Assembly: GCA_003645805.1 (NCBI GenBank)
Contig: QNCL01000002.1
Span: 1 to 39,482 of the forward strand
Origin: Candidatus Omnitrophota bacterium
GTDB taxonomy: Bacteria; Omnitrophota; 4484-213
Reading direction: 5' to 3'
Length of the DNA stretch: 39,482 nt
The notes below the pieces were generated by a model, which saw only the letters and a list, made by a program, of their open reading frames with translations, had not been told where the DNA came from and searched no databases. The position numbers and the translations under genes were made by a program. Shown here in pieces: positions 23,985-31,654 of this stretch (the first letter of the stretch is position 1; each line of letters opens with the position of its first letter).

Positions 23985-24433
23985 TTTTGCTCATCTTCAT
24001 TGCTTCTGTGCAGATGACTCTTCTCCGCCAGATAAAATTCTTTGGGGTAAAGCCCGACCTTCTTCTTCTCTCAGTTGTTTTCTTTGCCTTTCTAAAGGAG
24101 AAGAAAAAAGAGGATGTTTTTGCCTTTGGGTTGTTTGCCGGGTTGATTAAGGATGGATTAAGTGGCAATATCTGGGGAGTGAATACCCTGGCTTTCTTTC
24201 TTCTGATATCTTTCATAAGGCACTACTCGCAGAGGCTTTATCTCGAGCACTATCTGGGATATTTCTTTATCGCTTTTCTTTCCTCTCTCTTTATCGGCTT
24301 TTTTCATTATCTTCTCTTGTATCGCTCTTCCTTCCCGTGTATTCTCCTGCTTCCCGAGAGCATATACACAGGGATATTTGCTATTCCCTATTTTAGTTTG
24401 TTGAAGAGAGCAAAGAGATTTCTATGTCAATAA
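23960..24433 (+). CDS. mreD: Rod shape-determining protein MreD
   Basis: MreD is a small polytopic membrane protein of the elongasome. The 157-residue product is almost entirely hydrophobic with about five predicted membrane helices. It contains the MreD-like GVKPDLLLLSVVFFAF segment and GLFAGLIKDGLSGNIWGVNTLAF, characteristic of the family. It overlaps mreC by 25 bases and mrdA by 10. Confidence 0.92.
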   Translation: MSKKTLSLVLLIFIASVQMTLLRQIKFFGVKPDLLLLSVVFFAFLKEKKKEDVFAFGLFAGLIKDGLSGNIWGVNTLAFFLLISFIRHYSQRLYLEHYLGYFFIAFLSSLFIGFFHYLLLYRSSFPCILLLPESIYTGIFAIPYFSLLKRAKRFLCQ

Positions 24434-26172
24434 CACGCCTTAGAATATTTTCCTTCAGCACAGTAGTTCTGTTTACTATTCTTTTCTTCAGCCTGTGGAA
24501 TCTGCAAGTTAACCACTATTCTTATTATAAACAACTATCAGATAAAAATTGTATTCGTCTTCTTCCTCTCCCTGCGGCACGGGGCTCTATCTACGACCGG
24601 AAGGGAAGGGTTTTGGCTGAAGATAGACCTTTATTTATTCTCACTCTTATTCCTCAGGAGTTCTTTGCCCAGAAGAGAGAGGTAAGAGAGTGGGTGCTCA
24701 CAAGGCTCAGTGAGATCACAGGCGTTTGCAAAGAAGAGATTAGAGACCGAATAGAAAGAAAGAGGAGGATCACACCTCCTTTTGTGCCTTTGGTCATTCT
24801 CAAAGGTTTGAATAGGAAAGAGATAAGCGCTGTAGAGGAAAGCGGATTGAATCTATATGGGATAAGCATTCAGGTTATTCCCGAGAGATACTACCCTTAT
24901 GGGGAGATTAGTGCCCATATTATAGGCTATGTAGGAAGAGGAGAGAGAGAAGAAGAAGAGAGAAGATATGGTTATCAACTTCCTTACCGGGTAGGAAAGG
25001 CGGGGATAGAGAGGAGTATGGATGAGTATCTGAGAGGAGAAGATGGAGGGGAGGAAGTAGAGGTGGACCATTTAGCAAGAGAGGTGAGAAGATTAGGAGT
25101 AAAGTATCCTCGCAAAGGAGGGGATATCTATCTTACCATTGATATCGACCTCCAGAAAGTCTGCTATCAACTATTAGCAAAAGAAAGGTTGAAGGGAGCA
25201 ATTGTTGTGCTTCAGCCATTCACTGGGGAGATTTTGGCGATGGCGAGTTATCCTTCTTTCAATCCCAATGACTTCATTGAAGGGGCAACAGAGAAGATAA
25301 GGCAAGTTTTGACCTCTCCCTCCTCTCCTTTGCTAAATCGGGCGATCAGCGGGATTTACTCTCCCGGTTCTACTTTTAAACCTCTGGTGGCTATCGCTGG
25401 CTTAGAGAAAAAGAAGATTTTTGCAAACACCTATTTCTATTGTGCAGGTAGATACCGGATAGGCAACAGGTTCTTTTATTGCTGGAAAAGGGACGGGCAC
25501 CATTGGTTAGATGTAAGGAAAGCCCTTGCTTACTCCTGCAATGTCTTTTTTTACAAGTTAGGGGAAAGACTGGGAGTGGATACCCTGAGGAATTTTTGTC
25601 TCCTGTTTGGGTTAGGAGAGAAGACAGGAGTGGAATTGCCAGGGGAGAAGAAAGGTCTGATCCCTTCAAGGGAATGGAAGTATTTTAAGAAGAAGGAGGA
25701 ATGGTATAAGGGAGAAACAGCACATTTTGCTATCGGGCAAGGCTACCTGTTAACTACACCTCTGCAAATGGCCAGAGCAATCTCTGTAATCGCTAATAAA
25801 GGCTATCTATTCACTCCTACAATAATCCTTAAACCCAAATTTCGCTCCTTACTTCTAAAAAAACTCAAACTTTCTTCCAAAAATATTGAGATTGTTCGTC
25901 AGGGGATGCAAGCAGTGGTAGAAGACCCTTATGGCACCGCTCACTCTCTTATGATAAGAGATATGAGGGTTGCTGCTAAAACAGGCACTGCCCAGGTGAA
26001 AGGGAAGGAAGCAAATTCCTGGATAGTAGGTTTCTGTCCTTTTGAGCATCCCCAGATAGTTTTTGTTATTCTTATTGAACAAGGGGGAGTTTCTACCCAC
26101 AGAGTAGGTATTGCTCGGGAGTTGATAGAGAGTTGGAAGCGGTTGGTAAAAACAGAGAAAGGGAATAAATGA
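24424..26172 (+). CDS. mrdA: Penicillin-binding protein 2 (elongasome transpeptidase)
   Basis: PBP2 cross-links peptidoglycan during elongation. The 582-residue protein has an N-terminal membrane helix (about 8-28), the RGSIYDRKGRVLAED dimerisation-domain motif (53-67) and a transpeptidase domain. The three catalytic motifs are GSTFKP with Ser316, SCN (371-373) and KTGTA (519-523). An EVDHLAREVRRLG segment is typical of PBP2. It sits between mreD and rodA with overlaps at both ends (ATGA with rodA). Confidence 0.96.
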   Translation: MSITRLRIFSFSTVVLFTILFFSLWNLQVNHYSYYKQLSDKNCIRLLPLPAARGSIYDRKGRVLAEDRPLFILTLIPQEFFAQKREVREWVLTRLSEITGVCKEEIRDRIERKRRITPPFVPLVILKGLNRKEISAVEESGLNLYGISIQVIPERYYPYGEISAHIIGYVGRGEREEEERRYGYQLPYRVGKAGIERSMDEYLRGEDGGEEVEVDHLAREVRRLGVKYPRKGGDIYLTIDIDLQKVCYQLLAKERLKGAIVVLQPFTGEILAMASYPSFNPNDFIEGATEKIRQVLTSPSSPLLNRAISGIYSPGSTFKPLVAIAGLEKKKIFANTYFYCAGRYRIGNRFFYCWKRDGHHWLDVRKALAYSCNVFFYKLGERLGVDTLRNFCLLFGLGEKTGVELPGEKKGLIPSREWKYFKKKEEWYKGETAHFAIGQGYLLTTPLQMARAISVIANKGYLFTPTIILKPKFRSLLLKKLKLSSKNIEIVRQGMQAVVEDPYGTAHSLMIRDMRVAAKTGTAQVKGKEANSWIVGFCPFEHPQIVFVILIEQGGVSTHRVGIARELIESWKRLVKTEKGNK

Positions 26173-27254
26173 AGACACATTTTCTTCACAGGTTAGATTT
26201 TCCTCTTATCTTTATCAGTTTACTTATCTCCAGCCTAGGCTTAATTTTTCTAAAAAGTGCTACTTATACCTGTTCCTCTGATTATCTGTCCAAGCAGATG
26301 ATCTGGCTATCTCTGGGGATTTTGAGTTGGGTAGTTATTCTGAAGATAGGATACCAGCAGTTAGCAGAATTCTCTCCTCTTTTATATCTCATAAATCTTT
26401 CCTTACTTCTTTTTCTTCTTTTTGCAGGCAGTCCTAAATTAGGTGCCCAGAGATGGCTTCATTTTAAGTTTATTACATTCCAGCCTTCAGAGTTCTTTAA
26501 GGTTGTCCTTATCCTCTTTTTGAGCAGACATCTTTCGCTTTCTCCTTATTATTCAGCCAAGGAGTTAAAAGAACTGCTTGTCTGCGCCGGCTTTACCTTA
26601 GTCCCTATGCTCTTAATAGTAAAACAGCCAGATTTAGGAACCTCTTTGGTATTAGGCTTTCTTTTTCTTTTGATAATCTATCTCTGGGGAATAAGAATAA
26701 AATACCTTATTTTTCTTATATTAACTGCCTTAATCTCCTCTCCTTTACTCTGGCATCTGCTCAAGGAGTATCAGAAAAAACGCTTATTGATCTTCCTAAA
26801 TCCTCATCTTGATCCTTTGGGAGCAGGGTATACAGTAATTCAGTCTAAGATTGCTATCGGTTCAGGAGGGATGTGGGGAAAGGGCTGGCTTGCGGGCACC
26901 CAAAGTCAGTTAAACTTTTTGCCTGAGCATCATACAGATTTTATTTTTAGTGTGATAGGAGAGGAATGGGGATTTGTGGGAGCAGGATTTCTTCTCTTGC
27001 TTTATCTCTTCCTTATCTTACGCGCCATTCGTATCGCTAAATTAAGCAAAGATGAGGAGGGAAGGCTAATAGCCGGAGGGATAGCAGGAATGTTTCTTCT
27101 GCATATCTTTATAAATGTAGGGATGAGTATGGGAATAATGCCTATTACTGGCCTTCCTCTTCTCTTGATAAGCTATGGTGGCTCTTCTTTACTCACCACT
27201 TTCTGTGCGATAGGAATCCTGTTGAGCATAGACAGAGCGAGAAGGTTTGACTAA
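26169..27254 (+). CDS. rodA: Peptidoglycan glycosyltransferase RodA (SEDS family)
   Basis: RodA polymerises lipid II glycan strands with PBP2. The 361-residue polytopic protein has about ten membrane segments and SEDS signatures: LGAQRWLHFKFITFQPSEFFKV, KQPDLGTSLVLG, AIGSGGMWGKGWLAGTQSQLNFLPEHHTDFIFSVIGEEWGF in short blocks near residues 230-270, and MPITGLPLLLISYGGSSLL near the C-terminus. It is the last gene of the rod operon. A strong promoter overlaps its stop codon. Confidence 0.96.
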   Translation: MKTHFLHRLDFPLIFISLLISSLGLIFLKSATYTCSSDYLSKQMIWLSLGILSWVVILKIGYQQLAEFSPLLYLINLSLLLFLLFAGSPKLGAQRWLHFKFITFQPSEFFKVVLILFLSRHLSLSPYYSAKELKELLVCAGFTLVPMLLIVKQPDLGTSLVLGFLFLLIIYLWGIRIKYLIFLILTALISSPLLWHLLKEYQKKRLLIFLNPHLDPLGAGYTVIQSKIAIGSGGMWGKGWLAGTQSQLNFLPEHHTDFIFSVIGEEWGFVGAGFLLLLYLFLILRAIRIAKLSKDEEGRLIAGGIAGMFLLHIFINVGMSMGIMPITGLPLLLISYGGSSLLTTFCAIGILLSIDRARRFD

Positions 27255-27275
27255 TTGCTTGAGTTATACTATAAT
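27247..27275 (+). promoter_or_regulatory. Strong promoter for tRNA-Val and downstream genes
   Basis: TTGACT (27247-27252), exactly 17 bases and a perfect TATAAT (27270-27275) form the best promoter in the window. The -35 overlaps the rodA stop. Two copies of GCTTGAGTT (27257-27265 and 27284-27292) flank the -10 box. Confidence 0.8.
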
Positions 27276-27319
27276 AACCAATCGCTTGAGTTTCTTAGAA
27301 GGGAGAAGTATCTAAGAGT

Positions 27320-27396
27320 GGGCGGTTGGCGCAGTGGGTAGCGCGTCTGACTTACATTCAGAAGGTTCGCAGGTTCGAATCCTGCACCGCCCACCA
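27320..27396 (+). tRNA. tRNA-Val (anticodon TAC)
   Basis: The acceptor arm GGGCGGT pairs with ACCGCCC (27386-27392), followed by A and an encoded CCA. The anticodon arm TCTGA/TCAGA holds CTTACAT with anticodon TAC at 27353-27355. The T-loop is GTTCGAATC. Length is 77 nt. Confidence 0.97.
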
Positions 27397-27481
27397 CTCC
27401 ATCCTGACCAACGCCTCAATTAAAAAAGCAAATAAAAATAAGAGGGCTATTCCCAAAGCAGAATTTGAGATTGAACCAAGC

Positions 27482-27510
27482 GCTTAAAAGAAGCAAGACT
27501 TCTTTTAAGT
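27482..27510 (+). promoter_or_regulatory. 11-12 bp hairpin just before the beta-barrel gene start
   Basis: CTTAAAAGAAG (27483-27493) and CTTCTTTTAAG (27499-27509) pair perfectly around the loop CAAGA, with a G-T pair outside. The stem ends eight bases before ATG 27519. No T-run follows, so it is more likely a leader mRNA structure than a terminator. Confidence 0.6.
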
Positions 27511-27518
27511 TAGAAAAG

Positions 27519-28271
27519 ATGAAAAAAACAAGTTTGCTATTAGGGGGGATTATTGTTTTACTCATTACTTCTTCTGGATATGCATTAGAGATATCGGGAG
27601 GGAGTATTTACACAAAATTTGAACTCTCGGGAAAGATAAAGTCGGAAGGAACAGATATAGATATGGAAAAGGATTTAGGGATGGAAGATGAAGAGAGTTG
27701 GGGAGGGTTTTTTGAGATAGACGGGAAAAGGCATCATTTATTAGCCTCTCTGAGCACTCAGAAGTTTGAAGGTAGCAAGATTCTTGAAGCACCATTTGAG
27801 TTTCGCAACAAAACCTATCCTGCTTCCACGCGGGTGGATTCCAAGATCGAGTATAATCTCTATGAACTTCAATATCACTATGATTTATTAGACATAGAAA
27901 ATAGAATATTGGGTTTCTCCCTTGCTTCTCTATTCAAGGTCAGTGTTTACGAGATAGACGCAAATATCAAAGATAGTAGTTTTGGTTATGACGAAACCTA
28001 TCAAGAGACTTTGTTTGTTCCCACGATAGGATTTTTGATTCGCACCAATCTTACTAAATTTCTCAATCTTACTGCTCAGGCAAGCACAATAGAATACTCA
28101 GGAGATAGTTATACAGAGTACAAAGCCTTTCTGGAGATAAGTCCTATAGAGAGTATCGGATTGGGGATTGGTTATGAGGGAAGAAAAGTGGATTATGCAG
28201 AGAAGTTGGACCTTATAGATATAGAAAGTAAAGGTGCCTTTGCTCAATTAAGGTTTTTGTATAAGTTCTGA
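27519..28271 (+). CDS. Secreted outer-membrane beta-barrel protein, unknown role
   Basis: The 250-residue product has a signal peptide (positive MKK start, hydrophobic LLLGGIIVLLI, likely cleavage after GYA at residue 22). The mature part is made of alternating polar/hydrophobic strands (for example SIYTKFELSGKI, YNLYELQYHYDLL, IGLGIGYEGRKVDY). It ends in FLYKF, an aromatic C-terminal residue expected for BAM-inserted barrels; about eight strands would fit its size. I do not recognise a specific family. ATG 27519 is chosen because it places the signal peptide at the start; the upstream TTG at 27465 would run through the hairpin. No strong ribosome site is visible. Confidence 0.75.
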   Translation: MKKTSLLLGGIIVLLITSSGYALEISGGSIYTKFELSGKIKSEGTDIDMEKDLGMEDEESWGGFFEIDGKRHHLLASLSTQKFEGSKILEAPFEFRNKTYPASTRVDSKIEYNLYELQYHYDLLDIENRILGFSLASLFKVSVYEIDANIKDSSFGYDETYQETLFVPTIGFLIRTNLTKFLNLTAQASTIEYSGDSYTEYKAFLEISPIESIGLGIGYEGRKVDYAEKLDLIDIESKGAFAQLRFLYKF

Positions 28272-28311
28272 AGTTAAGATTTTCTTTAACACAAGCCCAT
28301 AACTCTCAAGA

Positions 28312-28388
28312 GGGGACGTAGCTCAATTGGTCAGAGTACCGGACTGTCGATCCGGGTGTTGCGGGTTCAAGTCCCGTCGTCCCCGCCA
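28312..28388 (+). tRNA. tRNA-Asp (anticodon GTC)
   Basis: GGGGACG pairs with CGTCCCC (28378-28384), followed by G and an encoded CCA. The anticodon arm CCGGA/TCCGG encloses CTGTCGA with GTC at 28346-28348. The T-loop is GTTCAAGTC. No clear promoter separates it from the preceding gene, so it may be co-transcribed from the tRNA-Val promoter. Confidence 0.97.
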
Positions 28389-28402
28389 CTTATAAAACTC
28401 AA

Positions 28403-29587
28403 ATGTCAAAATCACCCTCTAACCCTAGCCGCAATGTCCTGTTTTTAGGTATAGTGAGTTTTCTAAATGATATAAGCAGCGAGATAATAAGTCCTATCCT
28501 GCCTATGTTTATTACTCTTTCCGGGGGTTCAAGTTTAACCATAGGGTTAGTTGGTGGATTAAGAGATGGAGTTACCAGCATCTTAAAAGTCTTCTGTGGA
28601 TATTGGTCTGATAGGACAGGAAAGAGAAAAAGGTTTGTGGTCGCCGGTTATCTTCTCTCGGGTGTATTCAAACTTCTTCTTAGCCTGTGTAAGGGATGGC
28701 AGCAGATTTTAATCTTTGCTAGTCTTGAAAGGGTAGGAAAAGGACTAAGGACCGCTCCTCGTGATGCTATTATTGCTGATTCAATGCCTCGAGAGAGAGG
28801 AAAAGGTTTTGGAATTCACCGGGCTTTTGATACCGCAGGAGCAATTGTAGGTTCTATACTCGTATTTATCCTTTTCTGGTTCCTTCATCTAAATTTCAGG
28901 ATAATTATCTTCATCTCCGCGTTGCTTGCCTTTTTTTCTCTTCTGCCTTTACATTCTGTAAAGGAGGAAAAGAGAGAAGGTCAGGATATAACCCTTAGAA
29001 TGAGTTTTTTTAAAACCTTCCCTTCTTCCTTAAAATGGTTTATTGTGGTCTCCGGGGTATTTAACCTCTCTAATATCAGCTATATGTTTTTTATCCTGCG
29101 TGTGCAGGAATTTTTTCTCTTTACTAAGGAAGGGGTAGCGGAGGTTCAGAGATTAGCAGTGGCTATTCCTATACTTCTTTATATCTTATTTAACATCTTC
29201 TATGCTGGTTTTGCTATCCCTTTTGGAGTTCTCTCGGATAGGGTAGGGAGGAAGAGAATGCTGATCTCAGGGTATCTTCTCTTTTCTCTTATCTCGTTAG
29301 GGTTTGCTCTTTTTAGTTCACTCCCCGCTTTTATTTTGCTTTTTATCCTTTATGGAGTAGTTTATGCGATAATTGCCGGAAACCAGCGAGCATATATCGC
29401 TGACCTATCACCCGAGCAAGCCAAAGCCACTGCTTTGGGTATCTTTCACACTTTCAGCGGTTTATGTGCTTTACTTGCAAGTTTACTCGCCGGTTTCCTC
29501 TGGCACAACCTTACTTACACTGCCACCTTCCTCTATGCAAGCATAATGAGTGCCCTCTCTGTTATTCTATTTTTGGTTAAGATATAG
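28403..29587 (+). CDS. Major facilitator superfamily transporter, substrate unknown
   Basis: The 394-residue integral membrane protein has about 12 membrane helices. It carries the MFS motif A-like GYWSDRTGKRKR after helix 2 and SDRVGRKRM in the second half. The FLNDISSEIISPILPMF segment at the N-terminus resembles a signature seen in a group of uncharacterised bacterial MFS proteins. ERVGKGLRTAPRDAIIAD is another conserved block. Substrate cannot be inferred. ATG 28403 lies only 14 nt after the tRNA-Asp CCA with no Shine-Dalgarno, suggesting its mRNA is released by tRNA processing. Confidence 0.85.
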   Translation: MSKSPSNPSRNVLFLGIVSFLNDISSEIISPILPMFITLSGGSSLTIGLVGGLRDGVTSILKVFCGYWSDRTGKRKRFVVAGYLLSGVFKLLLSLCKGWQQILIFASLERVGKGLRTAPRDAIIADSMPRERGKGFGIHRAFDTAGAIVGSILVFILFWFLHLNFRIIIFISALLAFFSLLPLHSVKEEKREGQDITLRMSFFKTFPSSLKWFIVVSGVFNLSNISYMFFILRVQEFFLFTKEGVAEVQRLAVAIPILLYILFNIFYAGFAIPFGVLSDRVGRKRMLISGYLLFSLISLGFALFSSLPAFILLFILYGVVYAIIAGNQRAYIADLSPEQAKATALGIFHTFSGLCALLASLLAGFLWHNLTYTATFLYASIMSALSVILFLVKI

Positions 29588-29613
29588 GAAGTAAACAGAC
29601 TATCTGGGGTTTT

Positions 29614-29635
29614 CAACTCTGGAAGAGGAGGGTTG
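29614..29635 (+). terminator. Weak hairpin after the MFS gene
   Basis: CAACTCT (29614-29620) can pair with AGGGTTG (29629-29635) over seven base pairs including one G-T, around an 8-nt loop. Only a short TT follows, so terminator activity is doubtful. It is the only candidate between the MFS gene and the next promoter. Confidence 0.3.
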
Positions 29636-29646
29636 TTAAATGCCTA

Positions 29647-29675
29647 TTGACAAATATTGCAAAATCTGCTATGCT
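29647..29675 (+). promoter_or_regulatory. Promoter for the lipoprotein gene
   Basis: A perfect TTGACA (29647-29652), 17 bases and TATGCT (29670-29675) precede ATG 29702 by a short leader containing AGGAGGAAG. Confidence 0.65.
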
Positions 29676-29701
29676 AAATTCACCCTTAGGCAGGAGGAAG
29701 A

Positions 29702-30130
29702 ATGAGAAAAGAAATAGTAGGGATAGGGTTGATTTTGCTTCTCTCTCTAAATGGATGTGCTACTTTGAAAAAGGAAGGTTTGAAGGAAGAAGAGAGAAGG
29801 TTGGGAGTTGCTGAGGAGTTAAAGTTTGATGATGTTCCTCTGCCCGCAGGTTTTAAACTTGATACACAGAATTCGTTTATTTTTCAAAACGAGTTTACCC
29901 GTGTGGGATTGCTGAGATATATGGGCAAAGCAGATGTGGGTGATATTATCGAATTTTACAAAGAGCAGATGCCCCTGCATAATTGGAATACATTAAATAT
30001 TGTAGAGTATGGAAGAGTAATCTTAAACTTTGAGAAGGAGAAAGAAACTTGTATTATTACCTTAGAACCAGTGATTACCCGAGTAATGCTTACTATCTCC
30101 ATTGCTCCTAAGGCAGGAAAAAGCAGATAA
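29702..30130 (+). CDS. Small predicted lipoprotein, unknown function
   Basis: The 142-residue product has a lipoprotein signal peptide (MRKE, hydrophobic core, lipobox LNGC with Cys19). The mature domain has the pattern DVPLPAGFKLD, then NEFTRVGLLRYMGKADVGDIIEFYKEQMPLHNW, and ILNFEKEKETCIITLEP. I recall similar small lipoproteins in several Gram-negative phyla, but no biochemical role is known to me. A good AGGAGGAAG ribosome site precedes it, and it has its own promoter. It is followed by a separately promoted porin gene. Confidence 0.8.
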   Translation: MRKEIVGIGLILLLSLNGCATLKKEGLKEEERRLGVAEELKFDDVPLPAGFKLDTQNSFIFQNEFTRVGLLRYMGKADVGDIIEFYKEQMPLHNWNTLNIVEYGRVILNFEKEKETCIITLEPVITRVMLTISIAPKAGKSR

Positions 30131-30133
30131 GAC

Positions 30134-30162
30134 TTGACAAAGAGGGAGAAAAGAGGTAAAAT
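30134..30162 (+). promoter_or_regulatory. Promoter for the porin gene
   Basis: A perfect TTGACA (30134-30139), 17 purine-rich bases and TAAAAT (30157-30162) predict a start near 30169, giving a 100-nt structured leader. Confidence 0.75.
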
Positions 30163-30190
30163 TTCTCTAAAATAGAAAGCAAGATAATCT

Positions 30191-30248
30191 TCAGCACTTA
30201 ATATAAGTGCTGAGCCAGCCCTGAACTCTAAAAAAGAGAGAAGGCTGG
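30191..30248 (+). promoter_or_regulatory. Two consecutive hairpins in the porin mRNA leader
   Basis: Hairpin 1: TCAGCACTTA (30191-30200) pairs perfectly with TAAGTGCTGA (30204-30213), ten base pairs. Hairpin 2: CCAGCC (30215-30220) pairs with GGCTGG (30243-30248), with an inner CTCT/AGAG pairing. The ribosome site AAAGGAGGGAGG lies just downstream and unpaired. Neither is followed by a T-run, so a role in mRNA stability or control is more likely than termination. Confidence 0.6.
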
Positions 30249-30268
30249 AGTAAAAAAGGAGGGAGGAA

Positions 30269-31579
30269 ATGGCAAAAAGAGGATTATGGTGGATAGGAGC
30301 GAGTGTACTATGCTTTCTTATGTATGCTACTACAGCAAAGGCAGAGGTGCAGAATGTAAAGGTGAGCGGAGATGTTACTGTAAGAGGAGTGTATCGCACA
30401 AACTATGACTTGCAAAGAGAATATATGGATGCTGTCACGGGGAGAGATAATAAGAGTTTTTTGATGTCTACAGTGCGCTTAAAGTTAGATGCAGATCTAA
30501 CAGATAATGTATCTGCCACTGTTAGAATAATCAATGAACGGGATTGGGACCAAGACAGCACAGCGTCTGATGACATTGATATGGACCTGGCTTATATTAC
30601 TTTAAGAGAGATCAATTATTGGCCAGTTACTTTAACCATTGGACGCCAAGAATTAAGATATGGTAATCTTTTGGTCATCGGTGATGGAGACCTTAACTCC
30701 AATGCACTAACAGGACTTACTGCCAAAGACCTGAGTGCACGCAAGGCATTTGATGCTATCAAGGCAGTATTTGACCTCTCTCCTTTGACCCTGGATGTAT
30801 TCACTGCTAAGATAGATGAGGATACAAGCACAGGAAGCACCTCCAGCGATACCGACCTTTATGGGGTCAATGCACGATATGAATTTCCTGACTATGATGC
30901 AATAGGAGAGGCATACTACTTCTCTAAAAAGGTAGGAGGAACAGACCACAAGAGAATAGATACTGTAGGAATTAGAGGCAAACTTACTCCCGCAGAGAAT
31001 CTTACTTTAAATGCAGAGATTGCTCACCAGTTTGGAGAGTATGTGGCTGAGCGAGATATGTCTGCGGATGCAATCCAGTTAGGTGTAGATTACGCAATGG
31101 TTGAGTATCTATACTCGCCTACTATTGGTCTTTGGTATACTTACTTTTCTGGACAAAAGGCTGGAGAAGGTGGAAACCAGCACAACTGGGATTCAATGTA
31201 TAGTGATCAAGTCTGCGGAGAGATTGTTTCTGCTTTAGGGCTTGCAAGTAAGAATGTGCATATTGTCAATGTGAAAGGGTCTATCAAGCCTGTGGATAAA
31301 TTAACCCTTTCTCTTGACTACTACTACTTTGCTACCGCAGAGAAGTATGCTGCAGGAAATCATACCTTTTTGGGCACCAATCTTACTAGCTATACCTATA
31401 CCCTTGAGGGAGATAAGGACTACCTGGGGAATGAGATTGACCTGAGGTTGGCTTATGATTACACTGAGGATGTGCAGTTTGGTCTGTTAGCCGCTTGGTT
31501 TATTCCAGGTAGTGCCTTTGCTGAAGTCAATCACAATACAGCCAAGGAGGTAATCGGTTCAGTAAAAGTAACCTTCTAA
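30269..31579 (+). CDS. Outer-membrane porin, alginate-export-like family
   Basis: The 436-residue protein has a signal peptide with likely cleavage after AKA (residue 25) and a long beta-strand-rich barrel. The block LTIGRQELRYGN followed by RKAFDAIKAVFD matches the general form of the alginate-export/porin family. The last residues EVIGSVKVTF end in the aromatic residue needed for BAM recognition. A specific substrate cannot be inferred. Strong promoter, structured leader, strong ribosome site (AAGGAGGGAGG) and intrinsic terminator suggest an abundant, monocistronic product. Confidence 0.85.
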   Translation: MAKRGLWWIGASVLCFLMYATTAKAEVQNVKVSGDVTVRGVYRTNYDLQREYMDAVTGRDNKSFLMSTVRLKLDADLTDNVSATVRIINERDWDQDSTASDDIDMDLAYITLREINYWPVTLTIGRQELRYGNLLVIGDGDLNSNALTGLTAKDLSARKAFDAIKAVFDLSPLTLDVFTAKIDEDTSTGSTSSDTDLYGVNARYEFPDYDAIGEAYYFSKKVGGTDHKRIDTVGIRGKLTPAENLTLNAEIAHQFGEYVAERDMSADAIQLGVDYAMVEYLYSPTIGLWYTYFSGQKAGEGGNQHNWDSMYSDQVCGEIVSALGLASKNVHIVNVKGSIKPVDKLTLSLDYYYFATAEKYAAGNHTFLGTNLTSYTYTLEGDKDYLGNEIDLRLAYDYTEDVQFGLLAAWFIPGSAFAEVNHNTAKEVIGSVKVTF

Positions 31580-31604
31580 GAGCAAGAAAGGACTGATGTA
31601 CCTG

Positions 31605-31650
31605 CCCTTCTGCTCTCTCTATAATTCTGATGAGGGCAGAAGGGTTTTTT
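31605..31650 (+). terminator. Intrinsic terminator of the porin gene
   Basis: CCCTTCTGC (31605-31613) pairs perfectly with GCAGAAGGG (31636-31644), followed by six T's (31645-31650). The loop is 22 nt and contains TATAAT. The 3' arm includes AGAAGGG, a possible ribosome binding site for lepA ten bases on. Confidence 0.85.
31620..31625 (+). promoter_or_regulatory. Candidate lepA -10 box inside the terminator loop
   Basis: A perfect TATAAT lies in the loop of the porin terminator. The predicted start near 31632 would give a 23-26 nt lepA leader containing AGAAGGG but not the 5' arm of the hairpin. The -35 candidate (TGTACC, 31597-31602) matches only three of six bases, so this is tentative. 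Confidence 0.4.
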
Positions 31651-31654
31651 GTTT

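Noticed and set aside
29956..30399. 147-residue minus-strand frame across the lipoprotein-porin junction
   Set aside because: It runs antisense through a promoter, two hairpins and two signal-peptide genes, and shows no family features.
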